64,000 nucleotides of DNA from CAZFBA01 sp964517135 (GCA_964517135.1 CAZFBA010000007.1:67403-131402), one strand, 5' to 3'; numbered from the stretch's first letter, positions 41,241-50,828 are shown. The notes: generated from the sequence alone by a model not told the origin. A program made the numbers and translations.

Positions 41241-42794
41241 ATGGAAACCACGTTATATATTGTTATTGGACTACTGATACTAGTTGTAATTGGGGCTGTT
41301 GTATACGTTGTTAACCTTAAAGCAAGTACTACTTTGAAGGCAGCAGAGCTTGAAAGACTCCAGGATGATTATGATAAAAAAGTTAAAGAGCTAAATGAAG
41401 AGTCTAAACTAAAACAAAAAGAAGCAGAAATAGCCTTAAAAGAACAGCTCCATCAAAAAAGACAGGAACTAGAATCCGAATTTAAAGAGAAAAAAAATGA
41501 ACTCAATAAGCTGGAACGTCGCTTAACTAATAAAGAAGACAGTTTGGATAATAAACTTCACCAGCTTGAACAAAAAGAAAGAAATTTACAGGAAAAAGAA
41601 GAACTTATCATCGAAAAAGAAGACCATCTTGCAGAATTAATTGAAAAGCAAATGCATGAACTCGAACGTATATCAGGTATTACAGCTGAAGAAGGTAAAC
41701 AAATATTGCTTAATCAGCTTGAAGATGAACTGAAACTCGAATCAGCACACTTAATTAGAGAATATGAAAATAAAACAAAAGAAACTGCACAGGAAAAATC
41801 AAAAGAAATCTTATCTACAGTAATGCAACGCTGTGCCATTGATCAGGTAGCAGAATCTACCGTAGCTGTAGTTACATTGCCTAATGATGAGATGAAAGGC
41901 CGTATAATAGGCCGTGAGGGCAGAAATATCAGGGCCCTTGAAACACTGACTGGTGTCGATTTAATTATTGATGATACTCCAGAAGCGGTTGTTTTATCTT
42001 CTTTTGACCCCGTAAGAAGAGAAATTGCAAAAATAGCACTCGAAAAACTTATTGGCGATGGTCGAATTCACCCTGTACGTATTGAAGAAATGGTTGAAAA
42101 AGCCAGTCAGGAAGTCAACCAAAAGATGCACGAAGAAGGTGAACGGGCAGCCTTTGAACTGGGTATTATGAATCTGCATCCAGAAATTGTTAAAGCCCTG
42201 GGACGCCTTTACTACAGGACAAGCTATGGCCAAAATGTTCTTAAACATTCCATTGAGGTAGGTTATATTTCAGGTATGCTTGCAGCTGAAATCGGAGCCA
42301 ATGTGACAATTGCTAAAAGAGCTGGTTTGCTGCATGATCTTGGCAAATCACTTGACCAGAGCCAGGAAGGAACACATATTACACTTGGTGTCGAACTTGC
42401 AAGACGCTGTGGAGAAAATGAACATGTCATCAATGCTATTGAAGCACACCACGACGACGTTGTTGCCAACTCGGTTGAAGCTGTTCTTGTAAAAATTGCT
42501 GATACTCTGAGTGCTGCAAGACCCGGGGCAAGAAGAGATACCCTTGAAATCTATATTAAACGTCTTCAAAAGCTTGAAGAAATAGCCACTAGCTATGAAG
42601 GCATTAAAAGATCATTCGCTGTTCAGGCCGGTAGAGAAATTCGTGTTCTGGTGCAACCTACTGTTTTTGATGATGTTGCATCTTCAAAATTAGCCAGAGA
42701 TATTGCATCAAGAATTGAAGGCGAATTAGATTACCCCGGTCAAATACGTGTGACAGTCGTTAGAGAAACCAGAACTACTGAAATTGCTAAATAA
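41241..42794 (+). CDS. rny: Ribonuclease Y
   Basis: A 517-residue membrane-anchored endoribonuclease: N-terminal helix (LYIVIGLLILVVIGAVVYVV), a long charged coiled coil (about 28-190), a KH domain with GRIIGREGRNIRALETLTG, and an HD domain with the pattern LKHSIEVGYIS and GLLHDLGK that binds metal. Length is typical. RNase Y starts decay of many mRNAs at the membrane. It is followed by ymdB with an 18-base gap, the usual RNase Y neighbour, and by a PHP-domain gene. A second endoribonuclease, RNase E/G, is encoded 15 kb away. Confidence 0.97.
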   Translation: METTLYIVIGLLILVVIGAVVYVVNLKASTTLKAAELERLQDDYDKKVKELNEESKLKQKEAEIALKEQLHQKRQELESEFKEKKNELNKLERRLTNKEDSLDNKLHQLEQKERNLQEKEELIIEKEDHLAELIEKQMHELERISGITAEEGKQILLNQLEDELKLESAHLIREYENKTKETAQEKSKEILSTVMQRCAIDQVAESTVAVVTLPNDEMKGRIIGREGRNIRALETLTGVDLIIDDTPEAVVLSSFDPVRREIAKIALEKLIGDGRIHPVRIEEMVEKASQEVNQKMHEEGERAAFELGIMNLHPEIVKALGRLYYRTSYGQNVLKHSIEVGYISGMLAAEIGANVTIAKRAGLLHDLGKSLDQSQEGTHITLGVELARRCGENEHVINAIEAHHDDVVANSVEAVLVKIADTLSAARPGARRDTLEIYIKRLQKLEEIATSYEGIKRSFAVQAGREIRVLVQPTVFDDVASSKLARDIASRIEGELDYPGQIRVTVVRETRTTEIAK

Positions 42795-42812
42795 AAAGAC
42801 TGCAGGTTATTA

Positions 42813-43652
42813 ATGAAAGATAATATCAAAATATTATTTCTTGGAGATATAGTAGGAAGACCTGGACGGATATCAGTAAAGTATTTTCTGCAAAATGTAA
42901 ATGAATTTCTTGGATATAAGCCTGATTTAGTTATTGCAAATTGTGAAAATGCCTCACACGGCTTTGGTTTAACAGAAAAAAACTATCACGACCTTCTGAG
43001 TTTTGGCATTGATATATTGACATCAGGCAATCATATATGGGATAGAAAAGAAATTTTTAATTATATAGACTCTGCTGACAGACTTTTAAGACCACTGAAT
43101 TATCCTGAAAACGTATCTGGTAAAGGATCTCTTATTTATTCAGGTGAAAACTATAAGGTAGCTGTTATTAGCATCCTGGGAAGGATTTTTATGGATCACT
43201 ATAACTCTCCATGGGAGGTTATTAAACCAGAAATTACCAGACTGCAAATGGAAACACCTGTTATTATAGTTGATTTTCACGCTGAAGCTACTGCCGAAAA
43301 AAAAGCATTTGGACATTTTCTTTCTAAAATTGGTGTTACAGCAATGCTAGGTACACATACTCACGTTCAAACGTCAGATGAAACAATTATGCATGATGTA
43401 ATGGCCTATATCACCGATGCAGGGTATTGTGGTGCCTCTGAAAGTGTTATAGGAATGGACATTTCTAGTTCTTTAAACAGGTTAACAACACTCTTACCAT
43501 CGAGATATGAAATACCTGCTGTTGATAAAGCAACTGTTAACGGTGTTACCTTAACAGTTAACCCTTATAACGGTATCCCTGAATCAATCCAAAGGGTTAA
43601 ACAGGATTTAGATTTGAAGAAAGCTATCGAAGAGGGTAAACTAAACTTATGA
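42813..43652 (+). CDS. ymdB: YmdB-type metallophosphoesterase
   Basis: A 279-residue calcineurin-like phosphoesterase of the TIGR00282/YmdB family. Metal ligands are visible in FLGDIVGRPGR, NCENASHG, TSGNHIWDRKE, DFHAEATAEK and GTHTHVQTSDE. The Bacillus protein is a 2',3'-cyclic-nucleotide phosphodiesterase affecting biofilm and motility decisions. It follows rny as in many bacteria, suggesting it processes cyclic-phosphate RNA ends or signals. Length and motifs are complete. Confidence 0.94.
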   Translation: MKDNIKILFLGDIVGRPGRISVKYFLQNVNEFLGYKPDLVIANCENASHGFGLTEKNYHDLLSFGIDILTSGNHIWDRKEIFNYIDSADRLLRPLNYPENVSGKGSLIYSGENYKVAVISILGRIFMDHYNSPWEVIKPEITRLQMETPVIIVDFHAEATAEKKAFGHFLSKIGVTAMLGTHTHVQTSDETIMHDVMAYITDAGYCGASESVIGMDISSSLNRLTTLLPSRYEIPAVDKATVNGVTLTVNPYNGIPESIQRVKQDLDLKKAIEEGKLNL

Positions 43653-43673
43653 ACCCCGAGAGGAAACTCTATT

Positions 43674-44528
43674 TTGAAACTCGACTTACATATACATAGC
43701 AAATATTCTGACGGAATGCTTACACCCGAAGAAATCATTGATATTTGTGTCAAGGATGAAGTTTCTGTCATCTCAATCACTGATCATGACAACATTAATG
43801 GTATTAAACCAGCTCAAATGGCAGCAGAAGGAAAACAGGTTGAAGTTATTCCTGGGGTAGAAATAAATACCGTCTGGGAAAATATTGAAGTTCACGTGCT
43901 TGGCTATTATATGGATATCGAAAATGACTTTTTTCTTGAAATAATTGGTGAACAGCAAAAAGCAAGAATTGATCAGGCCGAAAAAATAATTGAAAGACTC
44001 AATTCAATAGCCAGAATTAAAATAGATATGAGTGAAATAACCTCACAGATAATAGAAGGAGGCTGTATTGGCAGACCTCACATAGCAAGAGCAATATATA
44101 AAAAAGGTGCAGCAAGAAATATTCAGGAAGCCTATATTAAGTATATCAATGATAACGCACCTACCTACATTAGAAGGAATACTGTAAGCCCCCACGAAGC
44201 TGTAGAAGCTATATATGAGTCTGGTGGAATACCTGTTATAGCTCACCCCAGGGATATAGTTAATTTGGAAACCCTTGTCAAAGACCTCATGAATTATGGT
44301 CTAAGAGGGCTGGAAGCTTATCATAAAAGTCATTCTCCTGCTATTGTAGAGTATATATCAACAATAGCAGAAGAACTCGATCTTATAGTAACAGGTGGGT
44401 CTGACTGTCACGGCCCCAGGGGTGCTATACAATATACTCTGGGCAAAAATCTGGTTCCAGAATGGGTTCTTGAAGAGCTTAAAAAAGAAAAGTCCAGGCT
44501 GGATTCAGCTTTCTATAAAGCAGGTTAG
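43674..44528 (+). CDS. PHP-domain phosphoesterase, RNase AM/YciV-like
   Basis: A 284-residue PHP protein started at TTG (43674), preceded by GAGAGGAAA; this start keeps the first metal motif DLHIHSKYSDG. Other PHP ligands are ITDHDNINGI, IPGVEINT, HVLGYYMD, CIGRPHIARAI, VIAHPRD and GGSDCHG. The family includes the 5'-3' exonuclease RNase AM, which shortens RNA 5' ends and degrades 3'-phosphoadenosine phosphate. Sitting 22 bases after ymdB and in line with rny, it fits an RNA-turnover role. Its stop overlaps the convergent acyl-CoA ligase by 4 bases. Confidence 0.85.
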   Translation: MKLDLHIHSKYSDGMLTPEEIIDICVKDEVSVISITDHDNINGIKPAQMAAEGKQVEVIPGVEINTVWENIEVHVLGYYMDIENDFFLEIIGEQQKARIDQAEKIIERLNSIARIKIDMSEITSQIIEGGCIGRPHIARAIYKKGAARNIQEAYIKYINDNAPTYIRRNTVSPHEAVEAIYESGGIPVIAHPRDIVNLETLVKDLMNYGLRGLEAYHKSHSPAIVEYISTIAEELDLIVTGGSDCHGPRGAIQYTLGKNLVPEWVLEELKKEKSRLDSAFYKAG

Positions 44529-46162
44529 CCATAAAGCTTTTGAATAAGGTCTTTACGGTTTTCCTCGAAAACTCTCCTTTTTAATTTAAATGTAGGTGTA
44601 AATTCTTCAGTAGATGGGCTGTCAAAAGAAAGTATAAATTTTTTAACCTGCTCATGAGCTGCTAGAGAAATATTTACGTCATCAATGATTTTTTGAAACT
44701 CTCTAATTATAGCATTATTGTCTAATAATTCATTTAAATTATCACAATTATCAGAATATTTAGTAACAAGGTCCACGCAATAATCCTTATCAGGTATTAT
44801 TATACACCCTGCCCATGACTTGTTGTTACCTGTCAGAAAAGCAAAATTAATAGCAGGATGACCGGAAAGCTCCTTTTCAATAGCATCAGGTAGAATCTTT
44901 TTCCCTGTAGAAAGAATAATAATGTCATTTTTTCGACCGGTAAGTCTTAATGTTTTGTCTTTCAGAAGTATACCAAGGTCACCGGTTTTAAGATATCCTG
45001 ACTGATAGCATTTACACTGTTCAATATCAGTATTAAAATATCCTGCTGAGACATTTGGACCTTTAACAAGTATTTCAGACTCTTCAGAAATTTTTAAATC
45101 GACCAGTGGCAATACCCTTGATTTATTATAATTTAAGACCTCTTCTGGAGATGCAATAGCTATTGAAGGGCTTGCTTCTGTCAGGCCATACCCCTGATAA
45201 ATCTTAATACCTCTGTTTAAAAAGCATTTTAAGACCTCTTTGTCCAGCGGGGCACCGGCAGAAAAGCCTGCCTTGAGATTGCAAAAGCCTTCTAGAGTAT
45301 TCTTATGCTCGATTAGTTTTTCCCATATTCGGGGTACTGTGTGAAAAATTGCAGGCTGGATATCTATAAGATCTTCAACAAGAATTTCCAGTGATATATA
45401 GTTATGCATATGATAACTGGCACCGTGATAAATCGACTGATAAAGCTCTGATAAACCACCATAACTGTGACTTAGTGGCAAGTGTGAAACCAGTTGATCG
45501 TTCTCCTGTATGAATGGCCAGGCAATGGATAGCTGCCTGATGTTAGATAGAATGTTATCATGTGTTAAAAGAATGCCTTTTTGCAAACCAGTTGTGCCAC
45601 TAGAAAGCATAATATAAGCAATATCATCAGGCTTAAGAAATTGTAACTGTTTTTTTAAGCTGAAAGATTCTTCATAACTGGCATTTTTAATAATCCTGCT
45701 GAAGGTTATTAGCTTATTTTGAAGCTCATCAGAAATATTATTCTTGAGATAGCTATCATAAAAAAGATCAGAGCAAAGTATTGTCCTGTAGTTATATGTT
45801 TTGTTGAGTATGTCTATTTGTTTAGCACACAAATTGTTGTGCAATGGGCAGCATATAGCACCTGAGGCCAGAATAGCTAAAATCAGGCTTAAATGCTCTG
45901 GAGTATGTTCTGAAATAATTGCTATCAGGTCATTTTTTTGAATACCTGACAGGCTTAAGGTTTGAGCGTATGTTTTTATGTTATCTGAAATTTGCTGCCA
46001 GGAGTATGATACAAGCTTATTGTTATCTTTACAGCTTATAAAATTTTTACTGGCAAGCTTTTCTGCTTTGTGAAAAAACAAACCGGGTATTGTAGCTTCA
46101 GGTGGAAGGTTACCTGATTGACCTTTATAGCTTATAGAAAACTTTTCATAGGTTTTATACAT
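44525..46162 (-). CDS. AMP-forming acyl-CoA synthetase
   Basis: A 545-residue ANL-superfamily enzyme using the ATG at 46162, which overlaps the aroH stop by 8 bases; a GTG six codons upstream is the alternative. The P-loop is YIMLSSGTTGLQKGILLTHD, the adenylate motif IYQGYGLTEASPSIAIA, followed by YLKTGDLGILL and the hinge TGRKNDIIILSTGKKILPD. It activates a fatty acid to acyl-AMP and then acyl-CoA. The form is that of long-chain acyl-CoA synthetases, though the C-terminal lysine region is slightly divergent. It matches the beta-oxidation-like genes at 28.6 and 61.6 kb in pathway, not in operon. Confidence 0.9.
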   Translation of the reverse strand: MYKTYEKFSISYKGQSGNLPPEATIPGLFFHKAEKLASKNFISCKDNNKLVSYSWQQISDNIKTYAQTLSLSGIQKNDLIAIISEHTPEHLSLILAILASGAICCPLHNNLCAKQIDILNKTYNYRTILCSDLFYDSYLKNNISDELQNKLITFSRIIKNASYEESFSLKKQLQFLKPDDIAYIMLSSGTTGLQKGILLTHDNILSNIRQLSIAWPFIQENDQLVSHLPLSHSYGGLSELYQSIYHGASYHMHNYISLEILVEDLIDIQPAIFHTVPRIWEKLIEHKNTLEGFCNLKAGFSAGAPLDKEVLKCFLNRGIKIYQGYGLTEASPSIAIASPEEVLNYNKSRVLPLVDLKISEESEILVKGPNVSAGYFNTDIEQCKCYQSGYLKTGDLGILLKDKTLRLTGRKNDIIILSTGKKILPDAIEKELSGHPAINFAFLTGNNKSWAGCIIIPDKDYCVDLVTKYSDNCDNLNELLDNNAIIREFQKIIDDVNISLAAHEQVKKFILSFDSPSTEEFTPTFKLKRRVFEENRKDLIQKLYG

Positions 46163-46547
46163 CTTTTGCTTTATTAACACTGAGATCAGGTCGGAGTTTT
46201 GAAGCTTCTTTAAGGTATATATGCTTGATCTGGTCTCTTGCTAAACGGGAATAGGTTGTTATTAGTATTCTTATGCAGAATTTTATTTCGAGAGGAACAT
46301 CAATTTCCTGGGCACAGATCATAGGAACTGTATCCCAGCCGAGGCCCAGTCTTGCAGCTTTTGCCGGAAAATCTGCTGTTATATCTGGTGATACTGTAAA
46401 AATAACGTGTACAATATCTTCCTGTTCAATTTTATTGGTACTGACAAGCTGGCTGACCATTTCAACAGTTGCTTCATAGATGGCTTCAGGGTTATTTTTA
46501 TCTGCGGTTGTGGCGCCTCTTACGCCGAAGAGTCGTTTATTATCCAT
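46155..46547 (-). CDS. aroH: Chorismate mutase, AroH type
   Basis: A 130-residue protein from the ATG at 46547 (MDNKRLFGVRGATTAD), which begins exactly as the AroH fold does; an in-frame start at 46583 is less likely. Catalytic Arg lies in GVRGATTAD, with further active-site residues in FTVSPDITADFPAKAAR and the conserved PLEIKFCIRILI, which gives the Arg-90-like residue. The trimeric enzyme converts chorismate to prephenate for Phe and Tyr synthesis. It overlaps the upstream ATPase by 8 bases and the downstream acyl-CoA synthetase by 8 bases, an odd set of partners. Confidence 0.92.
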   Translation of the reverse strand: MDNKRLFGVRGATTADKNNPEAIYEATVEMVSQLVSTNKIEQEDIVHVIFTVSPDITADFPAKAARLGLGWDTVPMICAQEIDVPLEIKFCIRILITTYSRLARDQIKHIYLKEASKLRPDLSVNKAKDV

Positions 46548-48450
46548 TGGTTTTGCTAACCTCTTCGTGTAGTTGACTTTCAATTTTTATTACGAGCTTA
46601 TTTTCAATAAGGTCAACGATAACTTTGCCGCCACGAGGTATAACATATTTACCCTGATAGCTTTCAGCTATTTCCATATCCAGAAGTTTTTCTGAAAGGT
46701 GCTGAATAATCTCTTCATCAATGACTCTTGCCAGTTCTCTGGGGCTAAAGCCAAATTCTTGTTTCATTGTATTTTCTATAATATAGTTTTTAGCAGTATC
46801 TGTTACTTCCAATGTTAAATGATACTTGCTATACAGACCATTTGCAGTTGGTTTAAGTTTCAGGTCAAGCACCTGCAATAATTCTTCTGAGTTAAGCGGT
46901 TTAAATATAATATGATCGTTTAATCTGTTTAGAAATTCTGGTTTAAAGTGTGTTTTTAAGACATCTTCAATAAGCTCTTTTGTTTCATCGACAGACATTT
47001 TATGTTTAATACCTTCTAAGATAACGTCAGAGCCTACATTAGATGTCATAATAATTATGGTATCTCTAAAGCTGACAGTAATTCCTTTTGAGTCTGTAAG
47101 TCTTCCGTCGTCTAATACCTGTAGGAAGAGGTTAAAAATTTCGTTATGTGCCTTTTCTATTTCGTCAAATAAAACAACACTTTGTGGTTTATTGTGTATA
47201 GCCTGAGTTAGCCTGCCCCCTTCGTCGCAACCAGCGTAGCCTGGAGGGGATCCAATGAGTTTGTTTTTATCTGCCATATCTGTATATTCAGACATATCAA
47301 TTCTTATGAGCTGTAATTCACTGCCAAAAAGTGCCTCAGCAAGGGCTTTGGCAAGCTCTGTCTTTCCTACTCCGGTTGGACCTACAAAAAGAAAAGAGCC
47401 AATAGGTTTATTCATATTGTCTGCTCTTTTTAGGCCAATTTGTGCTACTCTTAATGCGTTGGCAAGGGCCTCTTTTGCTGGTTTTTGACCAATAACACGC
47501 TTATCGAGAATGTATTCAAGTATTAGAAAACGAAGTTTCAGGTCGTTAGGTGCCAGATTGATTATGGCATCAAGTGCTGCATTCTTAACTTTCTGGTTAT
47601 CAGAACTCTTTAAGACTGTCAGGAGTTCATCAATGATCTGAATATTACCTGAGTTGCCTAGATTGTTTATTATATCGAGTTTTTCTTCTTCTTCTGGTGA
47701 AGTTAAGAGCTTTTCAAGTATTTCTTTTTGCTGATCTTCAGTCAGGAAGCTATATGGGTTATCATAAGTACCCCTTTGAACAGGTATTGGCTGGTGTTCA
47801 GTGAACATTGGTGATATGCTGGTCTTTTTTTCTTCCGGGAAAATTTGTCTAACAGGCTGTATAATTGGAGGCATATGAACCGACGGGCTTTCTGGTTCTA
47901 TAACCATAGGTTTAACAGGCTTATTTGTCCAGTTAGCCTTTCTTTGAACTGATTGACCGAGTCTTTCCAGAGTATCTTCTATCAAAGTACCCGGTTTTTC
48001 AAAGGTTTCATTATAGTGGGTTGTTTTTAAAGCTTCAATGATTCTATTTTTGTAATCCGGTTTGATTGAAGCTATTTTAGAGAGGGATTCAATGGCAGAA
48101 TATCGCAGTTCTGAATCTCTAAATGAAAGCACTTTAATAATTTCAGCTATGCTGTTTTCGTCTGCTATATGAGAAAGACCCCTGATACAGCTTTGAGATA
48201 TTAGTCTTTTAGGAAGGTTACCTCTGGGTACATCTTCAAGAAGGGTTGAGAGTGCTCTAAAAGCATCCTTATTGCCAATCTTTCCAAGTACCTCAAGAAT
48301 ATCAGCTGTAACAATATAGCTATTAAGGCCAGGCAGCAATTTTATTAAAGGCCTGACAACAGGTTCACCAGCATTAATTAAATCTTCTTTCAATGAGACT
48401 GTAAGTGCATTACGGGCAAATCTTACCCGTTCTATTAAGTATTCTGTCAT
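46540..48450 (-). CDS. HEAT-repeat / ClpB-D2-type AAA+ ATPase
   Basis: A 636-residue protein. Residues about 20-165 and 240-302 contain HEAT-like repeats (for example VKNAALDAIINLAPND); between them is a Pro-rich linker. Residues about 310-620 are a single AAA+ module closest to the second ATPase domain of ClpB/ClpC: VIGQKPAKEAL, Walker A GPTGVGKT (357-364), pore loop GYAG (404-407), Walker B VVLFDEIEKAH (425-435), sensor-1 N471, and the D2 small domain (FGFSPRELARVID with sensor-2 Arg). ClpB's N-domain, first AAA+ and middle coil are absent. It is probably an unfoldase with HEAT repeats as substrate adaptor; substrate unknown. AAGAGAG precedes the ATG. Confidence 0.8.
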   Translation of the reverse strand: MTEYLIERVRFARNALTVSLKEDLINAGEPVVRPLIKLLPGLNSYIVTADILEVLGKIGNKDAFRALSTLLEDVPRGNLPKRLISQSCIRGLSHIADENSIAEIIKVLSFRDSELRYSAIESLSKIASIKPDYKNRIIEALKTTHYNETFEKPGTLIEDTLERLGQSVQRKANWTNKPVKPMVIEPESPSVHMPPIIQPVRQIFPEEKKTSISPMFTEHQPIPVQRGTYDNPYSFLTEDQQKEILEKLLTSPEEEEKLDIINNLGNSGNIQIIDELLTVLKSSDNQKVKNAALDAIINLAPNDLKLRFLILEYILDKRVIGQKPAKEALANALRVAQIGLKRADNMNKPIGSFLFVGPTGVGKTELAKALAEALFGSELQLIRIDMSEYTDMADKNKLIGSPPGYAGCDEGGRLTQAIHNKPQSVVLFDEIEKAHNEIFNLFLQVLDDGRLTDSKGITVSFRDTIIIMTSNVGSDVILEGIKHKMSVDETKELIEDVLKTHFKPEFLNRLNDHIIFKPLNSEELLQVLDLKLKPTANGLYSKYHLTLEVTDTAKNYIIENTMKQEFGFSPRELARVIDEEIIQHLSEKLLDMEIAESYQGKYVIPRGGKVIVDLIENKLVIKIESQLHEEVSKTNG

Positions 48451-48527
48451 TTTTACTCTCTTAACATTCTTATCAATATTATTTTATAATAATCAGGGTA
48501 TAAATAAAAAGATAAAAAGAAGAATTT

Positions 48528-49280
48528 ATGAAAGAAGAATTTATTTTTGGAAAAAATAGTGTTGAAGCTCTTTTGACCCAGTCTGACAGGCCGGTCAATA
48601 AGATTTTTTTGCTTTCGACAACTAACAGGGATGCTCGTATTCAAAAGATTTTAAAACTCGCCAGAAACCAGAAAATACCGGTAACAGAAATCTCAAAAGA
48701 TAAAGTTAACAAAATGTTTGAGACTCAGGTAAATCATCAGGGTATTATAGCAAGTGTATCTCCGGTTGATTATATTGAAATTGATGATCTGGTTGAGGGC
48801 CTTGCTGATAAAAAAGACTTACCTCTTTTAATATTGCTTGATAATGTGGAAGATCCTCAGAATATGGGCTCAATAATAAGAACATCAGAATTTTTGGGTG
48901 CTGATGGAGTAGTTATTACTAAAAGAAGAGGTGCTCAGGTAACCGGGACTGTCTGTAAAGCCAGTTCAGGGGCAACAGAATTTATATCACTTGTGCGTGT
49001 AGAAAATATGGTCAACACGATCAAATACCTTAAAGAAAATAATTTCTGGATTGCAGGGGCTGAAAACGACCCTTTGGCAAAGCATGTTTATGAAGTTGAT
49101 TTAAAAATACCCTTAGCTATTGTAATGGGTTCAGAGGGAAAAGGTATATCCAGGCTGGCAAAGGAAAATTGTGACTTTATCATTAAAATACCTCAATATG
49201 GCAGGGTAAGCTCTCTTAATGTTGCCAATGCCCTCAGCATGATTCTTTATGAGGTAATTAGACAGAGGGTAACTAATTAA
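48528..49280 (+). CDS. rlmB: TrmH-family 23S rRNA 2'-O-methyltransferase
   Basis: A 250-residue SPOUT enzyme with an N-terminal substrate-binding domain (EFIFGKNSVEALL...) and a C-terminal knotted domain. The three family motifs are present: DNVEDPQNMGSIIRTSEFLG, IVMGSEGKGI, and YGRVSSLNVANALSMILYE. It is expected to methylate the ribose of G2251 in 23S rRNA (RlmB), though some family members act on other rRNA sites. Preceded by a purine-rich AAAGAAGAA. Divergent from the HEAT-ClpB gene by 77 bases. Confidence 0.88.
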   Translation: MKEEFIFGKNSVEALLTQSDRPVNKIFLLSTTNRDARIQKILKLARNQKIPVTEISKDKVNKMFETQVNHQGIIASVSPVDYIEIDDLVEGLADKKDLPLLILLDNVEDPQNMGSIIRTSEFLGADGVVITKRRGAQVTGTVCKASSGATEFISLVRVENMVNTIKYLKENNFWIAGAENDPLAKHVYEVDLKIPLAIVMGSEGKGISRLAKENCDFIIKIPQYGRVSSLNVANALSMILYEVIRQRVTN

Positions 49281-49289
49281 TTTTATATT

Positions 49290-49303
49290 AATACATATGT
49301 ATT
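49290..49303. repeat. 14-bp palindrome AATACATATGTATT, copy 2
   Basis: A perfect copy ten bases after the rlmB stop codon, in the 465-base gap before rpoD. Like copy 1 at 17847 it immediately follows a plus-strand stop. Confidence 0.7.
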
Positions 49304-49662
49304 GGTTTTGGTATCTAAATCAACTTTTCCTTATAAAAACTTTTTAACGTTCGATTTTGCTATCACAGAAGTATTTTTAAACTCTATAAACTTTTAAACC
49401 AGTGAAATTGAGGTCGGTATGCATACTTGTAGCAAGCAAAAGTTCCGGTTTTTTGCTGTTTTTGTAATTCTTAATCAATGAAAAAATTTTTCTAAACTGA
49501 TTTAAACCTGATATAATTATCTTCTACGTTTGCTATAAAATATTTTTTGTTTGTATTTCAGGCTATTTTTTATAAAATAGTATTATTGAAATCTCGTGCT
49601 ATTGATAAATGTTTGTTTACAATTAAAATTTCAGGATCTTCATTGATTTTACAAGTATTTAT

Positions 49663-49732
49663 GGAAATATTTCCAATTTGATTTCACAATATATGTAAAG
49701 AAAAAAGTTTGATTTCAACAATATATTTGTAA
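49663..49732 (+). promoter_or_regulatory. Palindrome and 31-bp-spaced direct repeats in the rpoD leader
   Basis: GGAAATATTTCC (49663-49674) is a perfect 12-bp palindrome. Directly after it are two direct repeats: 49677-49698 and 49708-49732. Both begin TTTGATTTCA, share ACAATATAT and end GTAA; the second has one extra A and an extra TT. Their starts are 31 bases apart, three helical turns. They end only 14 bases before the sigma factor start, next to its ribosome site AGGAG, and could control transcription or translation. The rest of the gap (49304-49662) shows nothing I can name. Confidence 0.45.
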
Positions 49733-49745
49733 TCAGGAGAATATA

Positions 49746-50828
49746 ATGTCTACCACCAGGAGAAAATCACCATCGTCAGAGGCTAATATGAAAGACGAAG
49801 AAACTAAAGTTAAATCTAAAAAGAAAATATCTGATGATATAGATGATGAAACCCAGGAAATCATTGATGAACTGGCTGAAGAATTTGACCAGGAAGACCC
49901 CCATGCGCAGGATATAGACATAGATGATATTGAAGAAGAAATATTTGAAGAAGAAGAAGAGCTTGAAGAAATAAAAAAATCTGATGTAGCCGATGATTCG
50001 GTTAAAATTTATCTTCAGCAAATAGGCAGAATACCTCTGTTATCTACAGAAGAAGAGATAGAGCTTGCAAAAAAAATCGATGAAGGCTGTGAAGACGCAA
50101 AAAACAAACTGGTTAAAGCCAATCTCAGGTTGGTAGTAAGTATTGCAAAGAAATACATCGGAAGGGGGCTCTCTTTTCTGGATCTTATACAGGAAGGTAA
50201 TCTGGGTCTAATAAGGGCTGCTGAGAAGTTTGATTATAAACGTGGCTATAAATTCAGTACTTATGCTACCTGGTGGATTCAACAGGCTATTACAAGGGGC
50301 ATTGCAGATAAATCCAGAACAATCAGACTGCCCGTTCATATGATAGAAACTATCGGTAAGCTGAAAAAAGTTACCCGTGATCTAACAACTGAACTGAATA
50401 GAAAACCTACAAAAGAAGAAATAGCTGAAAGAATGGGTATTTCAGTTTCTAAATTGAGGCTTGTAATGAAAGCAACGCAGTCAACCATCAGCCTTGAAAC
50501 ACCAATGAACAAGAAAGAAGAAGCATCAAGGATAGGTGATTTCCTTATAGATACAAAATCTGATACTCCTGACAGCAAAGTCGTTCAAGATAGCCTGACT
50601 ACAGAACTTGATAAAATATTGAGTTCTCTCAGACCCCGTGAAAGAGATGTTTTAAGGTTACGATTTGGCCTGGATGATGGCAATAAACGAACTCTGGAAG
50701 AAATTGGTCAATTATTTGGTGTTTCCAGAGAACGTATCAGGCAAATTGAAACCAGAGCCATTAATAAGCTTAGAAGACTCTGTAGAAGTAACCGTGGCAT
50801 CAAGAGTTTGAAAAATTATCTAGGTTGA
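49746..50828 (+). CDS. rpoD: Primary sigma factor RpoD/SigA
   Basis: A 360-residue sigma-70 with a very acidic N-terminus (about residues 15-75), region 1.2 (DDSVKIYLQQIGRIPLLSTE), region 2 with ANLRLVVSIAKKYIGRGLSF and YKFSTYATWWIQQAITRGIA for -10 recognition and melting, region 3, and region 4 with the helix-turn-helix TLEEIGQLFGVSRERIRQIE. The short region 1.1 and lack of a large insert resemble SigA of Gram-positive bacteria and cyanobacteria. AGGAGAAT precedes the ATG. The sensor kinase gene follows 33 bases later, possibly co-transcribed. Confidence 0.96.
   Translation: MSTTRRKSPSSEANMKDEETKVKSKKKISDDIDDETQEIIDELAEEFDQEDPHAQDIDIDDIEEEIFEEEEELEEIKKSDVADDSVKIYLQQIGRIPLLSTEEEIELAKKIDEGCEDAKNKLVKANLRLVVSIAKKYIGRGLSFLDLIQEGNLGLIRAAEKFDYKRGYKFSTYATWWIQQAITRGIADKSRTIRLPVHMIETIGKLKKVTRDLTTELNRKPTKEEIAERMGISVSKLRLVMKATQSTISLETPMNKKEEASRIGDFLIDTKSDTPDSKVVQDSLTTELDKILSSLRPRERDVLRLRFGLDDGNKRTLEEIGQLFGVSRERIRQIETRAINKLRRLCRSNRGIKSLKNYLG

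Noticed and set aside
41994..42569. Antisense frames within rny
   Set aside because: No ribosome sites or protein-like features; rny on the other strand is unambiguous.
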